Assembly: GCA_903868035.1 (NCBI GenBank)
Contig: CAIPTQ010000363.1
Coordinates: 1 to 5,823, forward strand
DNA: 5,823 bases
Source of the DNA: an uncultured Phycisphaerales bacterium
GTDB lineage: Bacteria; Planctomycetota; Phycisphaerae; WQYP01
Direction of reading: 5' to 3'
The position numbers and the translations under genes are program-made. The notes below the pieces were generated by a model. That model was not told the DNA's origin and searched no databases. It was given only the letters and a program-made list of their open reading frames with translations. Shown piece by piece: positions 1 through 5,804 of this stretch (its first letter is position 1; every line of letters starts with the position of its first letter).

Positions 1-406
1 CCGCCCCCGCCGCCACCTTCACCGGCACAAGAAAATACGCCTTCCCCGCATAAACATTGAGTATTCCGCTCCCCAACGCCGGCGGCGACGGTATCTCCAA
101 CCCCTTCTGCGCCTGCACCGCGCCCAGCTTCACCCCCGCCGGCACACTTTCCACCGTCAGCCGCGCCGCGATGTAAGGTGTTGTCGCAAATGCACTTTGG
201 ATGTGATACCGCGGATGGATGCTCAGCTCCACCACCAGCATCCCCTCGCCCCCCGGCACCAGCGGCTCCTTGTCCATCGCCCCCCGCGCCGTAACCGGTT
301 CCCCCACCGTCCCCGCGCCCGGCAGTCCGCCCAAATACTGCCCCCGCGCAGCATTTCCCAACAGCAGCGTCAGAATCACGAAAAGAGATGTCATCCACCG
401 GGGCAT
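1..406 (-). CDS. Exported protein with DsbD N-terminal-like domain (partial, C-terminus beyond left edge)
   Basis: The reverse strand is open from an ATG at 406-404 to the left edge, giving 135 codons with no stop. The start is chosen because AAGGA (413-417) lies seven bases upstream. Residues 5-20 are hydrophobic after MPRW, ending NAARGQ, which looks like a signal peptide. Residues about 48-133 read as a beta-sandwich with the pattern PLVPGGEG, VVELSIHPRYHIQ, VPAGVKLG, NVYAGKAYFLVPVKV. This matches my memory of the DsbD N-terminal (alpha) domain family, in which a periplasmic immunoglobulin-like domain passes reducing equivalents from a membrane thiol transporter to partners. No cysteine is present in the visible part, so a redox role cannot be shown here; catalytic cysteines, a transmembrane part or a thioredoxin domain could lie beyond the edge. 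It is divergent from the hydrolase gene at 808. That it is a real gene is likely; the family call is moderate. Confidence 0.72.
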   Translation of the reverse strand, partial: MPRWMTSLFVILTLLLGNAARGQYLGGLPGAGTVGEPVTARGAMDKEPLVPGGEGMLVVELSIHPRYHIQSAFATTPYIAARLTVESVPAGVKLGAVQAQKGLEIPSPPALGSGILNVYAGKAYFLVPVKVAAGA

Positions 407-447
407 CCGGAAATCCTTCACATTGGGGATGACATATCTTAGGTGAA

Positions 448-459
448 GGAAACGTTTTC
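448..459. promoter_or_regulatory. LacI-type operator-like palindrome
   Basis: The sequence GGAAACGTTTTC is a near-perfect palindrome centred on CG (10 of 12 positions symmetric). Many LacI-family operators share this form, with a central CG flanked by A and T runs. It lies about 42-53 bases upstream of the ATG at 406 of the minus-strand gene, a plausible place for a repressor site. No regulator gene is in the window, so this rests on motif resemblance only. Confidence 0.3.
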
Positions 460-497
460 GTCTTGGGTGGACGCTTGGAGATGCAGGAATTGTGTAA

Positions 498-534
498 CCA
501 CGAAAACACGAAAAACACCATAAATACGCGAAAG
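498..534. repeat. Short A-rich degenerate repeat (CACGAAAA units)
   Basis: Two adjacent units, CACGAAAA (499-506) and CACGAAAAA (507-515), are followed by diverged copies CACCATAAATA (516-526) and CGCGAAAG (527-534). From memory, similar ACCACGAAAACACGAAAAACACG strings occur between genes in many environmental GC-rich bacteria. Whether this is a remnant of a dispersed element or simple slippage cannot be told from one copy. Confidence 0.45.
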
Positions 535-541
535 CGGCGAT

Positions 542-575
542 GTAAATACACACTTCCCGAAAAGGATGTATTTAC
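542..575. repeat. Spaced 9-bp inverted repeat in the A+T-rich intergenic core
   Basis: GTAAATACA at 542-550 is the exact reverse complement of TGTATTTAC at 567-575, with 16 bases between. The gap itself carries TCC (555-557) facing GGA (564-566), so an RNA hairpin could extend inward past an asymmetric 4-base bulge. It could be a paired operator half-site or a leader hairpin. No T-run follows on either strand in the position expected of a terminator. Confidence 0.5.
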
Positions 576-638
576 CCAATTTATCATTTATTAATTGTAA
601 ACTGCAAAATATGTAAAAATGGGTAATCTTGTTAGGGC

Positions 639-683
639 AGACCGCCAACCCCTCACCCACAAACAAGCTGTATTTGGCGGTCT
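639..683. repeat. 10-bp inverted repeat upstream of the hydrolase gene
   Basis: AGACCGCCAA (639-648) and TTGGCGGTCT (674-683) are perfect reverse complements separated by 25 bases. A stem this GC-rich should be stable in RNA. The downstream flank on the plus strand is a C-run rather than a T-run, and the minus-strand flank is also not T-rich, so a rho-independent terminator is unlikely. It may be a 5'-leader structure of the hydrolase transcript or a protein-binding site. Confidence 0.55.
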
Positions 684-807
684 CCCCCCCCTCCCATCTA
701 GGAAGTGCTTCCGTGCCCTTTTCTGGACAGCCGCGCCGGGCGGGTTACGATAGGCCTTTCACGTGGCCCATTTTCGTCCGCTTGACAACTGATTCAAGGA
801 GCCGCCT

Positions 808-867
808 ATGCGAGGTTATCGTTTGGCTTTCGCGCTGGTGCCGATTTTTGCCCTGCGGGTTTTGGCC
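808..867 (+). other. Signal peptide of the GH106-like hydrolase
   Basis: Residues 1-20 have Arg-2 and Arg-5 near the start, a hydrophobic core LAFALVPIFAL, and end with V-L-A before Gln-Gln-Ala. This fits a Sec signal peptidase I site after residue 20. There is no lipobox cysteine, so the enzyme is predicted to be periplasmic or secreted rather than a lipoprotein. Confidence 0.8.
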
Positions 868-3800
868 CAGCAGGCCGACCCCCTCGCCGCCGGCTTCGCC
901 GCGCCTCCCGATTCCGCCAAGCCCCACACCTGGTGGCATTGGATGAACGGCAACGTCTCCAAGGCCGGCATCACCGCCGACCTGGAAGCCATGAAACGCG
1001 TCGGCATCGGCGGCGCGCACCTGGCGCAGGTTGGCACGGGCATCCCCAAGGGCCCTGTCCCCTACGACAGCCCGCAGATGAATGACTATGTCCAGTTCGC
1101 CATCCAGGAGGCCAACCGCCTGGGCCTCGACTTCTGCCTCTTCAACTGCCCCGGCTGGTCCTCCAGCGGCGGGCCGTGGATCAAGCCCGAAAATTCCATG
1201 AAGGTGCTCGTCTATACCGAAACCCCCGCGCCCGGCGGCCAGAAGTTCAACGCCGTGCTCGCCCAGCCCACCGCCACCCAGGGTTTCTATCGCGACGCGT
1301 TCGTTATCGCCTACCCCACGCCCGCCGCCGACTCCCGCATCCCCAATTTCAACAACGGCCGCGGCGCGGCAGCCGGCCGTGGCCCCGCCACCGCGCCGGC
1401 CGCCACCATCCCCGCCACCATCGACCCCGCCCAAGTCCTCGATCTCTCGAAAAACATGAACGCCCAGGGCCAACTGACCTGGGACGCCCCCGCCGCCCCC
1501 GGCAACAACTGGACCATCCTCCGCATCGGCTTCACCACCACCGGCACCACCAACCGCCCGCCCCCAGACGGCGGCAGCGGCCTGGAAGTCGACAAATTCT
1601 CCAAGGAAGCCCTCGACTTCCACTTCAACTTCTTCTTCGGCCCCTTTTTCGACGTCATGAAACCCCTCGCCGCCAAGGGCAAAGTTGCCGCCCTCATCGA
1701 CAGCTACGAAACCGGCCTGCAGAACTGGACCGACAAATTCCCCGAGGAATTCAAAAAACGCCGCGGCTACGACCTCGCCCCCTACATGCCCGCCATGGCC
1801 GTCGGCCGCGTCGTCGGCAGCACCGACATCTCCCAACGCTTCCTCTGGGATGTCCGCAAAACCCAGGCCGAACTCATGAACGAATATTACTACGGCCATT
1901 TCACCGAACTCTGCCACCAGCACGGCATGCTCGCCTACACCGAACCCTACGACAACGGCAACTTCGACGAAATGATCGCCGGCGCCTACGCCGACCTGCC
2001 CATGGCCGAATTCTGGCAGGGCCAGGCCAACCAGCGCTCCATCAAGCTCGTCGCCTCCGTCATGCACATGAACGGCAAACCCGTCATGGGTGCCGAGTCC
2101 TTCACCAGCCAGTCCCGCTGGACCGAATCCCCCTACTCCCTCAAGGCCCTCGGCGATTTCATGTGGACCCAGGGCCTCAACAAATTCATCTTCCACCGTT
2201 ACGCCATGCAGCCCAATGCCGACCCCTCCGTCTTCCCCGGCATGACCATGGGCCCCTGGGGCGGCCACTTCGACCGCACCAACACCTGGTTCGAGCCCGG
2301 CAAGGCCTGGATGCAGTACATCGCCCGCTCCCAATTCCTCCTCCAGCAGGGCCTCTTCGTCGGCGACCTCGCCTACTTCTGCGGCGAGGACTCGCCGGTG
2401 CGCAACCCGGATGAAAGCCGCCTCAATCCCGCCCCGCCCCCGGGTTACGGCTACGACACCATCGACACTGTCACGCTGAAGAACCGCGTGAAGATCGACA
2501 CCACGGGCAAGATCTCGCTACCCGACGGCCTGACCTATCGCGCCATGGTTCTCCAGCCCAGCATCCGCACCATGTCCGTCGAAACCCTCCAGAACCTCCA
2601 CGACCTCGTCGATGCCGGCATGACCCTCGTCGTGAGCGCCCCCAAACCCGACAAAACCCCCAGCCTCATGAACTACCCCAACGCCGACGCCACCGTGTCA
2701 AAACTCGCCAATGACCTCTGGGCCAACCTCGACGGCACCACCGTCACCGAGCACGCCTTCGGCAAAGGCCACGTCTACTGGGGCATCCCCCTCTCCACCG
2801 TCCTGCAAGACAAGCTCAACGCCAAGCCCGACTTCGAATTCACCTCCCGCTCCGGCACCGCCGACATCAACTACATCCACCGCCACATCAACAGGACTTA
2901 TAATCGCGACGTGGGGGCAAGTGCGGCAACCGTCGATATCAATCCCGCCGGCGACATCTACTTCATCGCCAATCGCGGAGCGCAGCCCGAGGAACTCGTA
3001 TGTAAGTTTAGAAACATTGCATACGCCCCGGAGTTATGGGATGCCATCTCCGGTCGGCGCATTGCGGCGTCGATTTATGATTTCCAAAACGGGCAGGGGC
3101 AGACGCGAGTGCCTCTTCAGTTGGAGCCTTCCGGCTCCATCTTTGTCATATTCCACGGCCCACCCATTACTCTCCCGCCTAAAGTGCCGCCCATCCCTGA
3201 CACCGAAGTCCATCCGGCGCGAGAGATCACGGCGGTCATAAAAGACGGAAAGACACTCCTTTCCACCGAGGAACTTTCTGCCAATTCGGCGCCGGGTACT
3301 CCGATGGGAGTCTTTGCCCGCGCCAACCAGCGCCCGCTCGCATTGCCGCCTGAACCCGCACCCAGACCCCTGGAGCTTCTTTTCGACTCCACGCCGCTTG
3401 CTTGGGAAAATGGCAACTACATCCTGCGCCGTCCTCGCGGCCCGGACCTGACGCTCGCGGTCGACTCCATCCACGCCCCCCTCGAACTCCCCGGCCCCTG
3501 GCGCGTCACCTTCCCCCCCAAGCTCGGCGCTCCCCCCGAGGCCACCTTCGATAAACTCATATCCTGGCCCGACGCCCCCGACGCCGGCATCAAATACTTC
3601 TCCGGCACCGCCACCTACTCCCGCAAGCTCACCCTCACCGCCGACCAACTCGCCACGCCCCGCCGCCTCTTCCTCGACCTCGGCCGCGTCCAGGTACTCG
3701 CCCAGGTCCGCCTCAACGGCCAAGACCTCGGCACCCTCTGGACCTTCCCCTTCCGCACCGACATCACCGACGCCGCCCACCCCGGCGACAATGACCTCGA

Positions 3801-4119
3801 AATCCGCGTCACCAACCTCTGGCCCAACCGCCTCATCGGCGACGAACAACTCCCCCCCGACCACCAAGATTTCGCCGCCAACGGCCGCGGCCCCGCCCCC
3901 GCCACCGCCGCGCCCACCGCCGCCGCCCCCGCCCGCGGCACCGCCAATGCCATCATCCAACTGCCCGACTGGTACACCAAGGGCCTGCCCAAACCCCCCG
4001 GCCCGCGCATCACCTTCACCACCTGGCACCACTGGAACGCCACCGACGCCCTGCTCGAATCCGGCCTGATCGGACCCGTGACACTGCGTTCCGCCGTGCC
4101 GCTGACGCCCAACCCCTGA
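808..4119 (+). CDS. Exported GH106-like (alpha-L-rhamnosidase-type) glycoside hydrolase
   Basis: The product has 1103 residues, a normal length for GH106-like enzymes, which remove alpha-L-rhamnose from plant, algal or bacterial polysaccharides. The ATG at 808 has AAGGAG at 796-801, six bases upstream. Residues 1-20 form a signal peptide, with probable cleavage at VLA/QQA. Residues 28-140 carry the family's N-terminal signature (PHTWWHWMNGNV, ITADLEAMKRVGIGG, then CPGWSSSGGPW at 114-124). The probable (beta/alpha)8 core includes IDSYETG (E301), KRRGYDLAPYMPA, AYTEPYDNG (E379), MAEFWQG (E401) and MGAESFTS (E430); these glutamates are catalytic or metal-site candidates, which I cannot assign firmly. 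A C-terminal jelly-roll (about 892-1010) contains RLNGQDLGTLW and TNLWPNRLIGDEQLP, and the protein ends with SGLIGPVTL. Two Ala/Pro-rich insertions and a codon-usage break are described separately. The family call is strong; the substrate is inferred. Confidence 0.9.
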   Translation: MRGYRLAFALVPIFALRVLAQQADPLAAGFAAPPDSAKPHTWWHWMNGNVSKAGITADLEAMKRVGIGGAHLAQVGTGIPKGPVPYDSPQMNDYVQFAIQEANRLGLDFCLFNCPGWSSSGGPWIKPENSMKVLVYTETPAPGGQKFNAVLAQPTATQGFYRDAFVIAYPTPAADSRIPNFNNGRGAAAGRGPATAPAATIPATIDPAQVLDLSKNMNAQGQLTWDAPAAPGNNWTILRIGFTTTGTTNRPPPDGGSGLEVDKFSKEALDFHFNFFFGPFFDVMKPLAAKGKVAALIDSYETGLQNWTDKFPEEFKKRRGYDLAPYMPAMAVGRVVGSTDISQRFLWDVRKTQAELMNEYYYGHFTELCHQHGMLAYTEPYDNGNFDEMIAGAYADLPMAEFWQGQANQRSIKLVASVMHMNGKPVMGAESFTSQSRWTESPYSLKALGDFMWTQGLNKFIFHRYAMQPNADPSVFPGMTMGPWGGHFDRTNTWFEPGKAWMQYIARSQFLLQQGLFVGDLAYFCGEDSPVRNPDESRLNPAPPPGYGYDTIDTVTLKNRVKIDTTGKISLPDGLTYRAMVLQPSIRTMSVETLQNLHDLVDAGMTLVVSAPKPDKTPSLMNYPNADATVSKLANDLWANLDGTTVTEHAFGKGHVYWGIPLSTVLQDKLNAKPDFEFTSRSGTADINYIHRHINRTYNRDVGASAATVDINPAGDIYFIANRGAQPEELVCKFRNIAYAPELWDAISGRRIAASIYDFQNGQGQTRVPLQLEPSGSIFVIFHGPPITLPPKVPPIPDTEVHPAREITAVIKDGKTLLSTEELSANSAPGTPMGVFARANQRPLALPPEPAPRPLELLFDSTPLAWENGNYILRRPRGPDLTLAVDSIHAPLELPGPWRVTFPPKLGAPPEATFDKLISWPDAPDAGIKYFSGTATYSRKLTLTADQLATPRRLFLDLGRVQVLAQVRLNGQDLGTLWTFPFRTDITDAAHPGDNDLEIRVTNLWPNRLIGDEQLPPDHQDFAANGRGPAPATAAPTAAAPARGTANAIIQLPDWYTKGLPKPPGPRITFTTWHHWNATDALLESGLIGPVTLRSAVPLTPNP

Positions 4120-4148
4120 GCGGCGTGACGGATTAGTCGGCTGTTCTA

Positions 4149-4177
4149 TTGACCCGCCCATGGTCAGCCGATAGTCT
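4149..4177 (+). promoter_or_regulatory. Probable sigma70-type promoter of the tRNA-Ser gene
   Basis: TTGACC (4149-4154, five of six matches to the -35 consensus) is followed after exactly 17 bases by TAGTCT (4172-4177), which keeps the important T1, A2 and T6 of the -10 box. Initiation about seven bases later would give a leader of only a few bases before the tRNA at 4189, as is common for tRNA genes. An inverted repeat (4137-4143 with 4165-4171, seven pairs) overlaps it; this could instead be a weak end signal for the hydrolase transcript. Confidence 0.5.
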
Positions 4178-4188
4178 CTGTGATATCT

Positions 4189-4279
4189 GGAGAGATGGCC
4201 GAGTGGCTGAAGGCGCCGGTTTGCTAAACCGGTGTACGGGCTTAAACCTGTACCATGGGTTCGAATCCCATTCTCTCCG
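4189..4279 (+). tRNA. tRNA-Ser (anticodon GCT, reads AGC/AGT)
   Basis: The acceptor arms GGAGAGA (4189-4195) and TCTCTCC (4272-4278) pair perfectly, with G73 at 4279, the usual serine discriminator. The anticodon stem CCGGT/ACCGG (4216-4220, 4228-4232) encloses the loop TTGCTAA, with GCT at 4223-4225. A long variable arm (GTACGGG pairing with CCTGTAC around a CTTAAA loop, with one G-T pair) is the class II feature of tRNA-Ser. The T arm ATGGG-TTCGAAT-CCCAT is intact. The CCA end is not encoded and must be added after transcription. The gene looks functional and has no intron. Confidence 0.97.
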
Positions 4280-4744
4280 CTTTAACCGCTGGTGGTCAGG
4301 TTCGACCGATACCAACGCCTGTAGGCGGCCAACCCAAGCTGGATTTCTGGACATCAACTCTGGATGACCTGAACGAACAGATTCTCGCCCACAAGAAAAG
4401 CGGCTGGCACAAGTTCCTCATGCTAATGAACGTGGCGCTGCGGTTATAAACATTATCACTTGTTCGATGGCGAAGAACGCCCCAACGCATCCAAATATGA
4501 ACTTCTATGCTGCCGCCAACGGCGTCGGTCGTCCCCCGCGCATCCCTCCGCGGCATCCCCAATGCCAGGGCCTTCCCTGGGCTACCCCTCGTCAGGTCAA
4601 GAAATGCCATATCTGGGTCAAATGTTGCCATGGCATTCCCCCTCCCAGCTAGCCATACTTCATTAGGCGTTCCGTTCGCACAAGATCAAGTACGGGCATG
4701 CACATCCTCATCCTGCGGAATCTTACTTCCGAAAAGGAGTTCCC
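4280..4744. other. Non-coding stretch between tRNA-Ser and the pseudopilin gene
   Basis: These 465 bases contain no gene I can support. Short open frames run on both strands but none has a ribosome site, a family pattern or the strong C-ending codon bias of the neighbouring genes. A plus-strand frame ending at 4449 has a protein-like tail (LDDLNEQILAHKKSGWHKF) and could be a fragment of a decayed gene beside the tRNA. Visible structure: a small hairpin CGCC-TGTA-GGCG (4316-4327), a perfect hairpin CCAGGG-CCTT-CCCTGG (4565-4580), and CGGAA/TTCCG (4716-4720, 4727-4731) just before the pseudopilin ribosome site. No clear terminator for the tRNA and no clear promoter for the next gene was found. 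Confidence 0.5.
4565..4580. repeat. Perfect 6-bp hairpin CCAGGG-CCTT-CCCTGG
   Basis: CCAGGG (4565-4570) and CCCTGG (4575-4580) are exact reverse complements with a four-base loop. No T-run follows on the plus strand (GCTACCCC), and reading the other strand gives CATTGGGG, so it is not a standard terminator. It sits inside the non-coding stretch and may belong to a dispersed palindromic element or be chance in GC-rich DNA. Confidence 0.4.
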
Positions 4745-5596
4745 ATGAAACCCCCGCTTTCACCTCCCAGCCCCCGGCGTGCCGGATTCACATTGATTGA
4801 ACTCCTCGTGGTCGTCGCCATCATCGCCATGCTGATCGCGATTTTGCTGCCCTCCCTGGGTGCGGCCCGCGAAAAGGCCAAACGCTTGCGCTGCGGCACG
4901 AATCTCAAGGGCATCACCCAGGCCTACATCCTCTATGCCGCGCAAAATAACGATTTCCTCCCCGGGCCCTCAGGCTGCGGCGGCAATGAGGACCGCGATG
5001 AAGACTGGATTTGGTATCGCGACCAGGCCAATCGCCTCGCCGTCGTCGGCCAGGGTGGCATTGGACCCTACCTGAGTCTCTCCGGCCGGGCGCCCAAAGT
5101 CATGATCTGCCCGTCGGACGACCCCACCACGCATAAAAATTACACCGCCGCCACCCCGTGGCCCACCAACTACTACCCCTTCAGCTACACGCTCAACTGG
5201 TTCATGTCGTCCTTCCCCCATGTGGGCTTCATCGACAACACCGCCAGCCCCGGCACCCAGGGCAAAGCCTATCGCAAACTCAGCAACATCAAAAACCCCG
5301 AGGCCATCTTGCTCTATGAGGAATCCGAAACCACCATTGACGACGGCAATGGGGCGCTTTGGTCCGCCAGCGGTGGCGGCTCGAATCTGCTCTCCGTCCG
5401 GCATGATCGGCGTCTGGTCACCGTGACGCCCGACGTGGCGACCGGCAATTCCATACCCAACTCGAAAGTGCTCGCCAATGCCAGTTTCCGCGACGGTCAC
5501 GTCGAATTTGTCACCCGGAAATACGCTCATACCCGCGCGCACACCCTCGGCGACCTGGCCGACTTCCCCACCTCCACGGATCCCACTTTCCCGTAA
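4745..5596 (+). CDS. Type II pseudopilin-like protein (prepilin N-methylation leader, DG-family C-terminus)
   Basis: The product has 283 residues. The ATG at 4745 has AAGGAG at 4734-4739, five bases upstream. Residues 1-14 form a basic leader (PRRAG) ending at Gly14; cleavage by prepilin peptidase before Phe15 would leave FTLIELLVV with Glu at mature position 5, followed by a hydrophobic helix to about residue 36 that anchors it in the inner membrane or in a pseudopilus. [19 protein letters not shown] (48-66) and MICPSDD (C122) are usual for this family. Near the end come SVRHDRR (H220) and [17 protein letters not shown] (D250-G251), the H...DG signature of a pseudopilin-like family with many copies per genome in Planctomycetota, Verrucomicrobiota and Lentisphaerota. 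The spacing between H and DG is 29 residues instead of nine. The precise role is unknown; general secretion or surface filament functions are inferred. A terminator-like hairpin follows the stop. Confidence 0.9.
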   Translation: MKPPLSPPSPRRAGFTLIELLVVVAIIAMLIAILLPSLGAAREKAKRLRCGTNLKGITQAYILYAAQNNDFLPGPSGCGGNEDRDEDWIWYRDQANRLAVVGQGGIGPYLSLSGRAPKVMICPSDDPTTHKNYTAATPWPTNYYPFSYTLNWFMSSFPHVGFIDNTASPGTQGKAYRKLSNIKNPEAILLYEESETTIDDGNGALWSASGGGSNLLSVRHDRRLVTVTPDVATGNSIPNSKVLANASFRDGHVEFVTRKYAHTRAHTLGDLADFPTSTDPTFP

Positions 5597-5635
5597 CCTG
5601 CGGGCTTGGTCGCATCCCCGCGGCCGCACGATCCC

Positions 5636-5664
5636 GTGCCTCACCACTTGGGTGAAGGCGTTTT
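5636..5664 (+). terminator. Probable rho-independent terminator after the pseudopilin gene
   Basis: GCC-TCACC (5638-5645) pairs with GGTGA-a-GGC (5651-5659), with one bulged A and a loop ACTTG; two wobble pairs can extend the base. TTTT follows directly at 5661-5664. It starts about 40 bases after the stop codon at 5594-5596, a normal place for the end of this transcript. The short T-run and the bulge keep confidence moderate. Confidence 0.5.
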
Positions 5665-5690
5665 GCGTTGGCACAATGGCCACTTCCCCA

Positions 5691-5721
5691 ATCGAAAATC
5701 GAAAATCAAAAATCGAAAATC
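5691..5721. repeat. 7-bp tandem repeat (ATCGAAA, four units plus ATC)
   Basis: The units are ATCGAAA (5691-5697), ATCGAAA (5698-5704), ATCAAAA (5705-5711, one change) and ATCGAAA (5712-5718), ending in ATC. I recall nearly the same string (AATCGAAAATCGAAAATC) between genes in planctomycete and verrucomicrobial genomes, where it gives spurious short proteins of the NRKSKIENRKS type. It lies downstream of the terminator-like hairpin, not in a coding region. Confidence 0.8.
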
Positions 5722-5804
5722 CCCCGCTCTTCCGATAATCCCCCCCTCCCCACTCTCCCACCCCCACCCCACGACTCCTCTCAAGCCCCACCCCCTTCCA
5801 GGCG
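5722..5804. other. C-rich low-complexity tract
   Basis: Almost all bases between 5722 and about 5800 on the plus strand are pyrimidines, mostly C-runs broken by T or A (for example CCCCCCCTCCCC at about 5741-5752). No hairpin, promoter or gene is evident. Such strand-biased C tracts can form unusual structures (i-motif, or G-quadruplex on the other strand), but that is inference. Confidence 0.4.

Larger units (their letters stand above)
407..807. other. Divergent intergenic region (about 400 bp)
   Basis: This stretch separates the minus-strand start at 406 from the plus-strand start at 808, so it should hold the promoters of both genes. I see no coding sequence in it. It contains a LacI-type palindrome (448-459), an A-rich short repeat (498-534), an A+T-rich core (about 541-630) unlike the GC-rich surroundings, a spaced 9-bp inverted repeat (542-575), a 10-bp inverted repeat (639-683) and a C-run (684-692). 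The A+T-rich core is the most probable place for promoter elements, but I could not fix a convincing -35/-10 pair on either strand. Confidence 0.6.

Noticed and set aside
701..712. GGAAGTGCTTCC palindrome as an operator
   Set aside because: The arms are only five bases, and such matches are expected by chance in a 400-bp region; no known regulator motif was recognised.
782..787. TTGACA as a -35 box for the hydrolase gene
   Set aside because: It matches the consensus, but a -10 box 17 bases later would overlap the start codon at 808, and no TATAAT-like sequence is there; the ribosome site would not be transcribed.
745..2334. Long open frame on the minus strand opposite the hydrolase (529 codons)
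   Set aside because: It is very rich in Gly, Ala, Val and Glu with no domain pattern, which is what the strong C-ending codon bias of the plus-strand gene produces on the other strand. The plus strand carries a clear GH106-like protein with signal peptide and ribosome site.
1176..2414. Open frame of 412 codons on the plus strand in another phase
   Set aside because: The translation is almost all Arg, Pro, His and Leu without motifs, an out-of-phase reading of the hydrolase gene.
3034..4161. Minus-strand open frame of 375 codons
   Set aside because: It is Gly/Val/Ala/Glu-rich and antiparallel to the hydrolase 3' half; its composition changes where the plus-strand codon bias changes, as expected of a shadow.
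4298..4306. GGTTCGA downstream of the tRNA as an attachment-site repeat
   Set aside because: Only seven bases match the tRNA T-loop region; this is too short and lacks the rest of the tRNA 3' end expected of an integration repeat.
4149..4367. Short protein reading through the tRNA
   Set aside because: The segment GRVAEGAGLLNRCTGLN is simply the tRNA-Ser sequence translated; the cloverleaf is perfect, so this is not a coding region.
4296..4631. Minus-strand frame of 111 codons in the gap after the tRNA
   Set aside because: It has no ribosome site or recognisable domain, its composition is not protein-like throughout, and hairpins interrupt it. Kept only as part of a non-coding stretch.
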